Source of the DNA: Cavia porcellus
Lineage: Eukaryota; Chordata; Mammalia; Rodentia; Caviidae
Length of the DNA stretch: 64,000 nt
Assembly: GCF_034190915.1 (NCBI RefSeq)
Contig: NW_026947506.1
Span: forward strand, 10,043,501-10,107,500
Reading direction: 5' to 3'
Part shown: positions 24,441 through 37,169 of the stretch, one piece after another
Position numbering within the stretch: position 1 is the first letter of the stretch
How the letters are laid out: every line of letters starts with the position of its first letter
Made by a program: the position numbers and the translations under genes
Notes under the pieces: model-generated
What the model was told of the DNA's origin: nothing
What the model saw: the letters and a program-made list of their open reading frames with translations, nothing else
The model's database searches: none

Positions 24441-27090
24441 CCGGGCTATTGAGAGAAAAGCCCACATCTCTGAACCCCTTTTGTGTGGTGTGTACATCCT
24501 TGTCCTGGTTGCGCTGATGATCACATCTGGTTTGGCAGCTGGAGCTCCATCTCACCAACTGGCATATCCCACTTGGGGCCAAGGGTTCATGCCCTCCTGC
24601 AGGCAGCCTCCAGGAGCCCTGCCAATACCTCCAGCAGACTCGTGTTCTCTGCATCTCTGGGTCTCCCCTGTGATTCCGGGGCTCAGTTCTATGTCTAGGC
24701 AGAGCCTTGAGCTCCTGAGCCCCTCTGAGCCCGTGGGAAGCCCGAGTGGGGCTGGTGCCAAATGGGCCCATGTGCAACTTGGATGGGCTCCAGAGATCTG
24801 AAGATGTCTGGATTCCTCCCTGCGCATCCTTTTAGTGGACATTTCCCGAAGCTTGCCTGGCCTCCGAGGATGACATTCCATCAGAACTCTGTTTCTTGGC
24901 AATGCTCTCTGCAAATCTACAAGGACATTTACTTCAAAAATGAGAATCTGGAATATATCTCTGGTCGTAAAAGCAGACTCACAGGTCATTCCAAAGTGGC
25001 ATGAGGAATGGAGGTGTGGGGTTTGGAGGGGGCTGAGCCAAACTTCAGGGGCAGTAGGATGGGTTCCCCATCCACCCAGATGAAGTCATCAACCTCAAGG
25101 TGTGACTCTGGGAGAAGAAATTTTGCAGGAATTCCTGAACTGTAACACTTGTGACCTTCTTAACTGAGCCAGGATCAAACACTTTGTATATTAAAAATGT
25201 CAAAAATATTTATCAAAAATAAATGTGCAAAGCATCCTTGTGAACAAATTTACAAATGTTCCATTGTGAGAATGCAAAAATATAGTACTCATGCTGGCTG
25301 GCCCTGCGCGTCTTTCATCTTGGAAGTAAAAAATGTAAGTCAGAGAGCGAACACTGGCTAACATCCAGCTTAAAGTGACTTACAAGTCACTAACTGATTT
25401 TCCATTTATAATTCAAGTGAAACAGGGCTGCTTTTCTTAACGGTTAGGTTTCTTGGCTTTAGATTGTGCATTTATTTGTAAAGCAATTTTAGAAACTAGT
25501 TAACTTTCACGTCTTCTAGTTAATCAAGAGAGTAAAAGCTCAGTCGACACTTCAAAATGGAAAACAGTATTCATGAAAGGAAAAGTTTGATTTAAGCCAA
25601 CTGCCACTGGAATTGAGCAATTCAAAAGCAAAAACATCCCCAACTCTTCCCCATAGGGGAAAATGCCTGAGCTTGTTTTAGATTTACTGAGGGATGCTAG
25701 AAAATACACCCCAGCCAGGGCTCCTTCTTGCCCAGCTGTCTGCACTGTCAGTGTGGATCGCAGTGGAAAGAGCTAGGGTGTACCCTGCCCATCCACAAAG
25801 CGCCTGTGTAGCCGGAACTGTCCTTGGGTTCCTTTAGTGTCTCTGTGGGACCCTGGGCAGGGCGCTCTGTGCCTTGCCCCAACCCTGACTCCAACAGCTG
25901 CTGACCCACAGGAACACATTCTGGACATCTGGCTTATTAAATCGAGGATGCAGAGGGCTCCAAATTGGTCAAAACATAAGAATGTGGTTTGGACCAACAA
26001 GCCAGCAGCAATCAGGCAGGGATTGTGTGGTGACTGCTATTCAGACTCTAGCAGACGTGTGTTGCAGGCAGGCACAGCTGGCCTCGGGGTTGACAGGATG
26101 TCATGCTGTCTCTCTGTGCCTCCTATGTTCAACTTTTGACATCATGTTGTGTTCCTTCCTTATGAAAAGAAGGATCCTGTGACACATTGGAGGAGGTCAG
26201 GGTTTATAAGCTGCAGGGCGCACACAGGAAGAGGTTAAGGATGAGGAGAGCACGGTCATTCCTATCCAGCTGTGTGGCCAAGGGTATACCGATGAGACCT
26301 CTGACCCCCAGCGCCTGTGTTGGTGACACTGGAAACACAATGGAGGTCTTGAGTGAATCACATCAGTAGCACAGAACGGAGAGCTCAGAGACCACTCGAG
26401 TGTGCCCAAGGTGAGAGAGGCATTCAGGGGAGGACGGGTGTAGCTGAATGGTGCAGGGTAGCTGGGGATCCCTGTGGGAGAAGGAACTTGACCTCAGCCT
26501 CCTGACTCACACAAACTCTGAATGTGTCACGACTTACATAGTAAATGCTTCAGTGAAGCTTTATGAGTACCAGCCTTAACCACGCTGAACCAGCCCAGAT
26601 GTCCTGCACCGGGTGGATGGACGTGGGATTAACTGAAGAATTCTTGGGCTTGGTCTGTGAATGGAAAAATCAATAAACCAGACTTCGACAGAACTCAGTC
26701 ATCTGGGAGAGACTCTGTGGAGAGGCCGAGAGGGAAGATGGGGAGGCTGTCTGCAGAGACTGTATCTAAGAAACTCCAAGCCACGGAGCCAAAGCAGGAA
26801 ACAGCCACATCCGAAAGTGGGCAAAGGAGTTAAACATGGCACAGCAAAAAACAAACAGATGCTAAACAAACTGACGAACACATGTCCCATGCCAGCAGCC
26901 ACCAGATAAGTGCACACTGGAGTTCTGTGCTGGAGGAATGGGTGGCACAGAGAAGTGGCTGCTTCAAGTGCCAGTGTCGGTGCAGGATGTGATAGGGGAC
27001 ACTCTGGTCTGGGGAAAGTGGGGACATTGTCACAGCACAAGTGTGCTAGTCATGTGGCCCAGTAAGTTTCCTTAAGCACTTATCACAAGG
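24441..27090. other. Intergenic DNA, nothing recognised
   Basis: No gene or classifiable repeat was supported. Open frames up to 145 codons overlap on both strands and look like chance. Confidence 0.5.
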
Positions 27091-27096
27091 ATTCAG

Positions 27097-27163
27097 ACAC
27101 ACACACATGCATACACACACACACACCTGCACACACACACATACACACACACAGTCACACACG
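27097..27163. repeat. (CA)n microsatellite, interrupted
   Basis: CA runs broken by TG, CTG and TA steps over about 65 bp. Confidence 0.93.
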
Positions 27164-27439
27164 TTCATGAATATTTTAGAATCTTTGGCTCCAGACTTGA
27201 AGCAGTGCAACCTACCTGCAGTGTCTGCAAAGTTAAGCTGCAGTATGCCCCTACCATAAGACGCTGCTCACCAGCAGAAGGAGGCAGACAGTGGGGACAC
27301 AGCCTGGGTGGAACAGAATGCAAAAGGCCATTGCTGTAGGAACTAACTTTGCAGCATTTTTGAGATGATAGGACTTTAGCCATGGAGATCATCTTAGTAG
27401 TCATCAGATTCGAGGAGAGAGCAGGCCTATCGGACATGG

Positions 27440-27725
27440 AAGACACACCCAAGAGTCCTTCCCATTCTTTGGTCTATAGTGTTGGTCACATAAATCCTCA
27501 AGGGATAAGACTGCATGAACTAATATACACACTGGTACATAACACGCAGTGCAATCTGTACCCAAAGCTGACAGGTTGTCTCTGCATGAATTTCCTGATG
27601 GTGATACTGGGTGGCATTAGGAAGGACTGGGTTGGTGTTCTCCAGCACTCCTCTCTACCACCCTTTTACAACTACCTGGGAATCAGAAATTATCTTTCAA
27701 AGTTTCTTAAAAAACACAAAAGGAA
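27440..27725 (+). mobile_element. Possible old LINE 3' end
   Basis: The terminal part (aactacctgggaatcagaaa, then an A-rich end near 27705-27725) has the look of an old LINE 3' terminus. The family is not determined and this is a weak call. Confidence 0.25.
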
Positions 27726-28440
27726 ATGAAAGAAGAGGGGTCAAATAAAGCTTTCAGATGCAAGACAAAAAGACAGATGATACGGGAGGAGACAGCTAAT
27801 GGTGGTCACCCCTGGAGCACTGGAGACACACTCGGAGCTGACGGGTCTTGAGGAGGAGGTCCAGGAGGACAGGTAACCAGCAAGAAGGACCCAGAAACAC
27901 CAGGTTGGACCTGAACACCAGGGTGTGAACCCAGACAGGCTGTAAATAAATCTTGGGCTGACAGCTCTGCAGTTTACCAAGAGGACAACCTTTGAGATTG
28001 TGGCAGCAAATCAGGAAACTGCAGGAAGGATGTGTCTGGGGGAAACACAGTATTTCACGGCAGAGACATTAGCATTGAGGGTTTGCATGATATATAGAAG
28101 GCACATTACTCTTTCAGCAGCAGAAATGAGAAAGACAATTAGAGACTCCAAGAAAAGCAAGCAAGCTACGAAGAGGGAGTCCAAACACAAACAGACCCAG
28201 GGTGCGTGCTGTAAGCAACGGATGTAGGATAAGAAAACAACATATTTCATCTCAGTGTGCTGAACTCCTGCCATCCTGAGATTCCAGCACAGGACTGCAG
28301 GAGGCTGTGATTCTAGAACACTACTCTACCAGGAAATGAACAATATCTTTGGCCATAGCCATGTTAATACCATTGCTTAAATTTTAAACCGTTGAATTCA
28401 ACCATTGGGAAAATGTGGAAAACGTAGCTATTATTACAAA
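27726..28440. other. Intergenic DNA, nothing recognised
   Basis: No gene or repeat identified. Open frames do not exceed 87 codons. Confidence 0.5.
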
Positions 28441-29640
28441 ACAAGTGAGGCTATTAAATTGTGACCTTTGACCCAGCACCCCAATTCTGGTTATGCAATC
28501 AAAGGAAATGTGGCCAGCGTGGTCAAGAGCTAGCCACGCCCCCACGTATGGCAGCACTGTCACAAGAGCAACGTGCAGAGTCAGCCTAATGACCTTCAGT
28601 GGACGGATGAACAAAGGAGATACGGTGGACACACACAATGTCAAGGTTTATATCTAGACGGCACTGTCATGGTTTGCATCTTGATGACCCCCCAATGCCT
28701 CATGCCACAAGGGATAGTGACTGAATTCCGGGGCAATGCAACTGGGACCCTGTTAGAGGAAGCAGGCCACAGGGTCACGGCTTGAAAGGATTTGTCTTTC
28801 TCCCCAGATCCTCCTTTCTCTCTTTGCTCCTCTTCCTGTCTTCCTTTTTCCTCTTCCTGTCCACCATGCCATGGGCATCTTTCTCTGCTACTCAGTCCTG
28901 CCTGGGAGCCAGCCGACTATGGACTGAAATTTGAGCCAAAATAAACCTCTCTTCTTTAAGTTGCTAGGGCTGGGTTTTGCATCTCAGCAATGAGGAAAGT
29001 GACTAGGACACCACAGGAGAAAAATACTATCACTGAAACAACGTGGGGAAACTTGAAAGACAGTACATCAACCCATTTTATGTTGAAGATGGCAAGCTTT
29101 TGAATTTTTTTGTGAGATTCATATATGTTATTTAGAAAACTTTAAGGAAGAATTTGAAGAGAAAGCATTGCATTATGTCATACTGTTACAGGCACTCAAA
29201 AACTGGAGCACTAGACATTGTAGGGTTAACTGAGGTAAAGCAGATACAGAAGGACAAAGGCTGTGTTCTGTTCTCACTCAGACATGGGAGCCAGGGAAGT
29301 GGACCTCACAGAAGCACAGAGGAGAACGGTGGTTGCCTGTGGAGGAGGAGAAGGGGTGGGGAGAAGCTGGGGGACAGTGAGAAGTCATGGTTAGGTGGAG
29401 GGGTGACTCTGGGATCCTATCACACAGCAGATAATGATTCTTAACAATGATGGAGCCCATTTCTCAAAACAACTAGAAGAAAAAATTTTTAAATGTTTTG
29501 CTACAAAGGCAGATAAACGTTTGAGGCGTGTGTGCTACTTCCCTTGATTAGATCCTTAAACAGTGTGTATGTGCGTACAGAAACATTGTTTTGTTCCCCA
29601 CAAATCTATACAGTTATTATGTGTCAATTAAAAATAGAGG
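28441..29640 (+). mobile_element. Old L1 3' end, sense, split by an LTR
   Basis: From about 28462 (ctttgacccagcaccccaat) the order of blocks follows the end of L1 ORF2 and its 3' UTR: the cagtggacggatgaacaaag segment (28601), then after an inserted LTR the tgaaacaacgtggggaaac segment (29033), agaacggtggttgcctgtgg (29323) and a terminal AT-rich end near 29600-29640. Frames are lost. The LTR at 28665-29011 is a later insertion into this copy. Confidence 0.6.
28665..29011 (+). mobile_element. MaLR-type LTR, sense, inside an L1 relic
   Basis: Starts tgtcatggtttgcatcttga, contains a CT-rich central block, tactatggactgaaatttg-like sequence near 28915, the polyadenylation-like aaaataaacctc and an end at gtgactaggaca. 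This is the sense version of the pattern seen antisense elsewhere in the window. It is a solo LTR with no internal region. Confidence 0.7.
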
Positions 29641-30139
29641 GGAAAAAGTAAAAAGGGAACCTACAGAAGGTAAAAAGTAAAAATGGGAATTCACATCTTT
29701 CATGAGAGCCTAGTGGCTGCAGAGGGATCCTGTGCATGTGTGTCACTTACATCACAAGGAGCCAAAGCCCATGGCCGGCACTGCCTGGTGCCACTCAGGG
29801 TTCAGGCCTGGCTCAGCCTCCAGCTTCTTGATCTCCAGCAAAACCCTTGGTTCCTGAGAAGACACAGGGTCTTCCTACCTACATGGCAGGTGGGCAGCGC
29901 CTGGCAACAGTGCACGCCCCATCAGCACTGGATAAGCGAACCGTGATGCTTGGGGACACTCATGTGAGGAGACCCTGAGGGTGGTGCTCAGGGAGTCTGG
30001 GACTCACATCCTCTCAAGCTGAAGGCAGGAGCGGAGACCTGGGCAATTCCAGATTTATAAAGAAATGCGCTGACACAGATGAAAGAGGACACTTTAGGAA
30101 AGAGGCTGGGCACAAGAGGGATGAGGTGTAAGACTGTCT
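29641..30139. other. Intergenic DNA, nothing recognised
   Basis: Short direct repeat of gtaaaaagt-type A-rich units near 29647-29682; otherwise unremarkable. Confidence 0.5.
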
Positions 30140-30290
30140 CTCACATGACACACATGCACACACATGCATGCACACAAATGCACACACACACATCAAGTGC
30201 ATGCACGCATGCACACTCATTGTGTGCTTGAGCACACAAATGCACACACACCACATGTACATGCACATACACATGCCACATTATCAAGCA
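30140..30290. repeat. (CA)n with ATGC interruptions
   Basis: About 150 bp of CA repeats broken by regularly recurring ATGC/ATG steps. It is responsible for overlapping His- and Cys-rich false frames. Confidence 0.9.
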
Positions 30291-31127
30291 CAAGCAGAGC
30301 AAGTTCCTTGCCTGGCAGTTCTAACCCTGAGGAAACAATGCTTCCTTCTCAGGTAAGAAAAGTTTATTCCTTACACAGCAGAAGCAGTGAGCGAAGACAA
30401 AGAATGTGTTGTCAGCTGCAACTTCCATTTGAAGAAAGCAAGATTAGGGAGCAGTCCTCCAGGGGGAGGGCAGTGGACGAGGGTGTCTCCTGACTGGCCC
30501 AGCCTCCAAGAGCCATTGAGGCCTCTCCCAGGGAGCAGGGCCTGAGGCCATGCTTTTGGGCCAGATGTTTGCCGGAGCCTCCAGCCTCCCTTTGAGGACA
30601 CCCAGTGCAGGATCTCCATAAGCATGGGGACCCCAGTTCCTGCCGCCTCAATCATTGCTGGGATTGCTCATCACAGGGTGCAGCAGGGACATTGAGTTAC
30701 TCCATGCTTTTATCTGTTCCCTAGGACACCATCCGAGGAACAACCTTTAATCCTATTTTAGAGGTCAATAATCTCCTGCTCACAAAGTGTCCCTGGCTAC
30801 CTTAGCTCTTCCCTCCTCTGCAGGACAGCTGGCTCTGTTCCCTCTGAAGCTGCTCTGCCCCGAGGGTTTGTAATCAGCATTGCCCCTGCCCTCCTTTCTC
30901 CCCCTGGTCATGGCCATCGGCCCTTTCGTGGGTGGGAATTAATGTGGTCACTTCCGCCACACATTTCAAGTGGCTTAGCAGGGCTGAGTCCTGGGGCTCT
31001 GCACCCTCCTGAACTGTGGCTGTAGATTCTGCAGGGACCCATGTTCCAGTGTGAGGACAAAACAGCCTCACACACTGCTCAGCCCTGGTCCTGCACAGCC
31101 CGTGTGACTCCCACCTCCACACTGACT

Positions 31128-31130
<3 letters not shown>
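30291..31130. other. Intergenic DNA, nothing recognised
   Basis: No gene or named repeat recognised. Confidence 0.5.
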
Positions 31131-31167
<37 letters not shown>

Positions 31168-31178
31168 CGTGTGTGCTT
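31131..31178. repeat. (GT)n microsatellite
   Basis: About 32 bp of pure GT followed by GC-interrupted units. Confidence 0.95.
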
Positions 31179-32508
31179 TGCATACTATCAGTATAAACAA
31201 GGTGGCTTGTAGTTCACTGATTTTCTCATTAGAGAGGGCACAGTCCCCACACCCTGAGTTCCAGGACGTCCCTGTGAATGTGGACATTCTACACTCTGTT
31301 ACAGGCTCACGAGCAGGTGGGTTCTGTGTAAAACACTCTCTGAAGCCAGAGTCAGTGGACACCATCTTCCAAGCTGTTAAATCAGTGGGGAGGGAATTTT
31401 CTGCAGGCTCCTGCCGAACTGGCAGAAGAGGAGAAGCGCTCATCGATGCCGATGCTCCACACCCAAGATGTCACTTCTCGGGACGGGAGGCTGGAGAGAG
31501 TACTGGCATCTCGAGTGAGAACTTAGTCCAACCCTGCAGAGCAAATCATCACCACCTCCGCAGGTCCGCAGGCACCGCAGGCTTATGAGGAGTGAAATAC
31601 TGCTCGATCCACCAATCTAAACAGCTGAGCTGCTCTGGGAAGAGTGGGTAAACAACAGCCCCTTTCCTCTGTGAAATAGTCACCTGCTGTCTGCTGCCAA
31701 AACCAATAAACCACCTCCTTGGCCACGTCGGGCAGACATTTCCTCTGACAGCAGTGGCTTTCAACTCCAATGACAGGGCCAAGTTGTGTGACAAATATAC
31801 ACCAGTCCTAAAATTGGACATGAGTGATGCTTTCTCCCAGTCCATTAAAAATGTGCTCTGCCGTGGGGATGAAGTGTTGGTGGTGCTGGGAAAGCTCCGT
31901 GCTGGATCATTCTCCATGGCTCTGACAACTGGAGACGGATTGAGTTAAAACAACCCAGTGTCATAAAGCCCAGGAATAAATAAACCTTGCCTCTCCTCCT
32001 CGGCTCCTCCCATCCGTGCACACTGAGCCAAGCTGTCTCGGGTTTACCTTGTGGGCTGGGAGTGGTAATGTGAGACCCAGTGCCCTTCCTGTCATCGCCC
32101 CTGACTCTGCCCAGCACCGACAGTGTCTGTCACTTGTGGACTCCGTGACCACCTCCGGATTCTCGAAGGAGTGGCGCCCCACAGCCTGACGGATCTCTAA
32201 ACCCGAGGTCACTAGATACGGCAAAGTCACATTTTACCCTAATTAGATGTCGGTATCTGAACTGTGTACGTGGTTTCCTGGCACTGGGACACTGATAGAC
32301 TGGGTGGAACTCACTGGTGACACAGGAACCCTGAAAAGTCAAAACATCAACCTGGACTGTTTTCTCTAACTTTGAATCTGCCCCCGGAACTCAGTTGTGA
32401 TTATTTTTCTTACCTAAACCATATCTATGATAATTTACAATTACATTTTCTTTTTACATTCTTTGTTTTATCACCAAGCTGTATTTTCAGCTCCTTTTAT
32501 TTTTACAG
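31179..32508. other. Intergenic DNA, nothing recognised
   Basis: Overlapping frames up to 189 codons extend out of the GT repeat. None resembles a known protein. Confidence 0.5.
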
Positions 32509-32630
32509 TTTTTTTTTTTTTTTTTAAGGTGGTGACTCTCTAAGTCACTTTGTTGCCCAGGTGGGACTTAACCTTATAATCCTCCCGCCTCAGCTTCCCT
32601 GAGTGCTGAGTCCAGGCCTGGCTGAATGAA
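32509..32630 (-). mobile_element. B1 SINE, antisense
   Basis: Begins with the reverse-complemented A tail (a T run to about 32525). It is followed by ctaagtcactttgttgccca, then aatcctcccgcctcagcttc and ccaggcctggctgaa, the reversed 7SL-derived B1 body. B1 elements are rodent-specific, which supports the rodent assignment. The short length and mismatches suggest an old monomer. Confidence 0.75.
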
Positions 32631-33048
32631 CTCTTGCATAAAAAATTAAAAATCTGAATGCAGAATTTTGCTGGATTTTTATAAATGAAAATTTCCCAGT
32701 GCTTCACAGCTGTTTCCCTCAGGCTCAACTGGAACAATTTCTTAATGATGTCTCTGTGGAGTCCTTCCAAAGTACCCAGCTTAATTTTATTCTTTGCAGC
32801 AGCTTGCTCTTCATTCTGGCACATCAACTTAATAACTCTTGATTTTTGTATAATAATAATAGGCATAATAGTAATAAACAACATAGGCAGTTTTGGAAGG
32901 TGTGTAAAAATGAAGATAGTTTGGTGGTTTTGGTCTTTCTGCACTGCCATGAACCTCAGGCGGTGGGTTAGAGAGAGAATGGGAAAATGATTATTTCCAC
33001 AAGTTCATGGAAGGTAAGGTGGCTTCTGTCATGCTAGTGTTTATTAGG
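32631..33048. other. Intergenic DNA, nothing recognised
   Basis: A/T-rich sequence. Nothing identified. Confidence 0.5.
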
Positions 33049-33124
33049 AAAAGGAAAGAAAAGGAAGAAAGAAAGGAGGAGAGGCAGAGAGAGGAAAAAA
33101 GAAAGGGAAGGATGGAGGAAGAGA
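33049..33124. repeat. Purine-rich (GGAA/GAAAG)n tract
   Basis: About 75 bp almost entirely of A and G on the + strand. Confidence 0.85.
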
Positions 33125-36100
33125 ATAAAGTTTCTTTATATACATTTTAGAATGATGGAGTTTTTTAAAGAGACATTTTAGACACACCCACACTGGGGAG
33201 AAGGGACCTAGAACTCCCACTTCCGTCCCCACCGCCTGCCTTGCCATCCACTGTCTTATTGTCCCTCCTCCAGAGCAGGAGCTCACCATGGTGACACCTC
33301 CTTAGCCACCAAGGTTTGGGGTTCTCATCCAGGCCAGCTCTTGGGCTGCACCCCGCAGTGTGGATGGCGCATGGTGACCTGTGCCAGCTGCCACAGTGTG
33401 ACACCCCAGGACGGCCTCTCTCCCAGGAGATATCCATGCTCCGCCTGTTTGTCTTCCAGTTCCTCATCGGGGAACTGTGGGTCTGTCTCTCCCTCCATAG
33501 TCCTGTCTTTCTAGGATGTCGTGAACTTGTGATCGAGTGTTACGCAGTCTTTTTGGACGGACTCCTTTCCCTTGTGTCCCTTTAACTTTTCGCTATATTT
33601 TTTTTTTGTGGCTTGAAGATGGCTCAAGTGGAATTAAATAAAATCCTCTGCTAACACCAGAGAAGGCTGAAAAGTTTCAGCAAAACAATGAAAGAGCAAG
33701 CACAAAATGACTATAGAAAACAACTGTGAGAATGAATTGAAATTGTGAAAGAAATATGAAATTTGTCAGAACCAGTATGGAATCCTTCCCAGACCTCAGA
33801 TAGGTACTAGAAGTTTATATTTGTAATTCCATGGAAAAGTTAGAATGACTTAATTCAATCTACCATGTCCTGTGCAATCCACAGTGAGAATAAAGGCACT
33901 AAGGCATATGTATAGTTGTGGGTAGCCAAGGGCATCCTCAGTCCAGCTGGGTGATGGTTAACCGGAGCAAAGGCCTCAACCCAGGGCTAAGATGGGGTTT
34001 TATTTATTTGTGAAGAAAGGAGTGGCCCAAGGATGAGTGACTGTGAGAGTAGCAGGCATGAAATCACCTCTGCAATATGCAAAGAGAAGGATATGTGGAC
34101 AGAGTAATCTGCATAACACAAATTCAAGGTAGTATCTAATGTTTTGGGGTCAGCACTTCAGCTCTGATGTGTAATCTTTTATGCCCTGAGAGTCACAGCC
34201 ACTTAACTTGAGGCTTGATCCCAGCATGGGGCTTAGCTCTCCCTCCTGTGGAGTAGGCAAAAACTGACCTGTTGCTTTGCTTCGAAGACTACACATCAGC
34301 ACCTCTGTTGATTTGGATTGCTTAAAGCCAATTAAAAGGTCTGAGCCAGCTCTACCAATACATCGAAACAGGGCCAGGTTTAGGAGGGCCATGTGGTCCT
34401 TCACAGGAGTCACTTATGTCAACCCTCACCAAAAATGCACAAAACTAGGATGTTTGCAGGAAGGTTCTTATGTACCATGGCCTGAGATCAGCATTCATAA
34501 GCGCATCCCAGAACCCCAAAGCTTTTATAGAGATGACTGCACCATTACAGAACATGTTCTTCCACAGGGCCATTATTCGAGCAAGGACCTCTTCAGGCTC
34601 AGACCCAGGCCATTTTTGCTCAGTTATTGTGACCAAGAATTGACATCATCCTTCTGTTCTTTCACAAGGTTTCCTTTGTGTCACCTGAAGTCTCCCATAG
34701 ATTGCCATGGCTTGCGGATTCCCAATGCGATGCTCTACTGTTCCCAAATAAATATCAGCATCTGTTGGAAAATCTCTTTTTGATGGTTTTTCAAATTTAG
34801 CTGACACTAACCTTCCCATACTCACACTGACTGCAGAGAGACAGTGAGATGCACATCGTAGATTCTTACATTTTACAGCATTTTAGAAACAAGGTGACAC
34901 ACGAGAAGATAAACTAAGCAGCCTCTGCACTGAAGGGACAAGGGCAGCACAGAGTGGCCAGCTCAGGGGTAGCCACTGCTACACACTGCAGGGAGGGACA
35001 CCACAGCCCCCGATTGTGAGGACAGAACGGAGGGACGGAAGTAAGGGCCTGTTTCACTGAGGCGTGAGTTGATCACAAGCCCACAGCAAGGAGGTGGTGA
35101 GAGGCTGGTGAGGGGAAGGGAAGTGAAGGCCCCCGGTGGTATCGGAGCCAGGGCAGCCCAGGGGTCACAGCCCAGCCCAGTCTCCTGCGTGATAATCAGG
35201 ATTGTCCTCTTGGAGCATTTCCTGACCGGAAGAGCACAGCATGTTATCACCATGTGGCCTGCACAGCTATAGAAATGTGCAACTCAGAAGCAGCAGAGAG
35301 TACAGATGAGCAGCGCAGGACCCAGCCTGCAGCAGGCTGATGCCCAGCACCTCCTGCCATTCCCTGGGTTGCCTGAGTGTGCTTGCTCTTTGCAGAAGAA
35401 GCACTCTGTGTTGAATTACTCTTCAGAACCTGCACGCGCCATGTGACACTAGGCTCACCTTGGATCTCGCTGTTTCTGGAGGAATCTGGCTCTGACCCAC
35501 AGCAGCCCTGCTTGGAGCTTTGAATGTGCCAAGCGCTCCCTGCCTGGGACTTGTCCCTGGTTACAGCCAGTGTCTGAGAAGAGATCTTGGTATAAGGGCA
35601 GTCATCCAGGGAGCACACCCCCTACTCAATCCCTCTCCCCCAGAGAGCTCTGGAAGAACTCCGCTGCAGGGGGTTATCAGACACTCTCCCTTGTGCACTT
35701 TAGCTGAGGGTTGTAGCATACTTACTTTGGGAATGGTGGAGTCGGCCGCCATGGTGGTCTGAGGCTTTCCTAACGGGCTCTATGACTGCAGTTTGAAGAG
35801 TAATCAGATCTTTGCGATTATTGGGGCTCCAGCAGTGGGGAGACTGGGGCTAATACAGCAGCAGATGGGGCTGCCAAAGCTCCGGTGCTCCCTCACATTT
35901 CCATTTCTCTGGTGTGAATACTGTGTGTCCAGATGGTGGAGCAAAGCATTCTAAACCAAATAGGGCTAGATTGCAGCTTGATTCTAGAATCACAAATAAA
36001 CTTCGTTAGGATTTGCAAACCCAGCTTTGTTGTAATTTTGTCTTAAAGATATGTTCAGCACACCTGGGTCTGTAATAATGCTTAAGAAAAACTAAAACTA

Positions 36101-36208
36101 GAGTTACTGGGTTTAAAAGTGAACAGTTTTAAAACTCATAATCAGATGACAACTTGCAGAAGTGTTAATTTTAAAATTTTGAATTTTTAAAATTAAAAAA
36201 AAACTACA
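33125..36208. other. Intergenic DNA with one unexplained segment
   Basis: No gene recognised. A T run lies at about 33597-33607. The segment about 33920-34790 contains a 168-codon frame (34277-34783), a TATA-like aattaaaagg near 34333 and an AATAAA at about 34748 near its end, so it could be a degraded LTR or other repeat. I cannot assign it. A MIR-like core may lie near 34860-34930. Confidence 0.4.
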
Positions 36209-36362
36209 CTAGCTGGGCGTGGTGCATATACCTGTAATCTCAGCTACTCTGGTGGTTGAGGTAAAGAGGATCATAAATTCAAGACCAGCATAACGGAAAA
36301 TAAAAATATAGACGGCCATAGCCCAACACTTCCTGGGTTTAATCCTCAGAACTGAAAAAATG
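36209..36362 (+). mobile_element. B1 plus ID-like composite SINE
   Basis: Starts with the 7SL-like tagctgggcgtggtgcatat, then cctgtaatctcagctactct and aggatcataaattcaagacc, then a degraded tRNA-like second half ending in ttcctgggtttaatcctcag and an A tail. This B1-dID-type dimer is known from non-muroid rodents such as squirrels and relatives. The ID half has lost its A box. Confidence 0.7.
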
Positions 36363-36596
36363 AAGCAATTAAGTTCTGCTCATCTAAAATCTCAGAAAAT
36401 ATGCTATAAGAAACTGGTTTCACTTGAAGTTTTAATGTGCACTCCTTGGTTACCTTTGCTTTTACACTGGATGAACCATGTTGTTCATGCTTGTTACTCA
36501 TCTAATGAGAATCTATTATTTTATCTAATTTTATTATCCCTTTCTAGTTTGAAAATAATAGCATTTTATGTATTGTTTCTTTTTAAATTAATTTTT

Positions 36597-36981
36597 GTTA
36601 TGGTTGATACATTCTGCCAACTTGAACAGTTTAGAAGTTTTAACTAAGACACTCAGCAGGAAGCCAGGATCCATACTTTGTAAATATCCTCAGCCTGTGC
36701 AAGAGGAAGGCTCAGAAATTGTATGTGTGCTACACCTGCCCTGGAAGGGGGGTGGCCTGTGTACAACATAAGGGAGGAGAAGGAGCTTGTTTCCCCTGGT
36801 TTTGCTCTGGCTGCTTTTGCTGGCTGCTGGCTGTTGCCTCTGGGCCACGCCACCCTGCCTTGGAGCCCACTGATTATGGACTGAAACCTCCACAAACAGT
36901 GAGCTAAATAAAACTTTCCTTCCATCATTTTGAGTGTTGGTTTGTCATCCCAGGAACAAGAGAAAAGTAACCAAGACACCT
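36597..36981 (+). mobile_element. MaLR-type LTR, sense
   Basis: Starts tgttatggttgatacattct. A degraded middle follows, then actgattatggactgaaacc, gctaaataaaactttccttc and an end near agtaaccaagacacc. The last 150 bp match the sense MaLR-type pattern at 28665 well. Confidence 0.6.
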
Positions 36982-37169
36982 TTATTGATACATTTTCTTT
37001 ATACATAATTATCGCCTTCATCATAGGGAATTTGTAACTATACATGATATTAACTGAATTCTTTTTTTACCTTTTAGCTTCATTCTCTTTAACCCCTCTT
37101 CCCTGCCTTATTGACAAAAGCTTTGTTTCTATTTTTTCCTGTTATTTTCCTTCCTTTCCCTTACCCCTT

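Noticed and set aside
30140..30290. Regular ATGC-interrupted CA repeat considered as a structured element
   Set aside because: Explained as an ordinary interrupted CA microsatellite.
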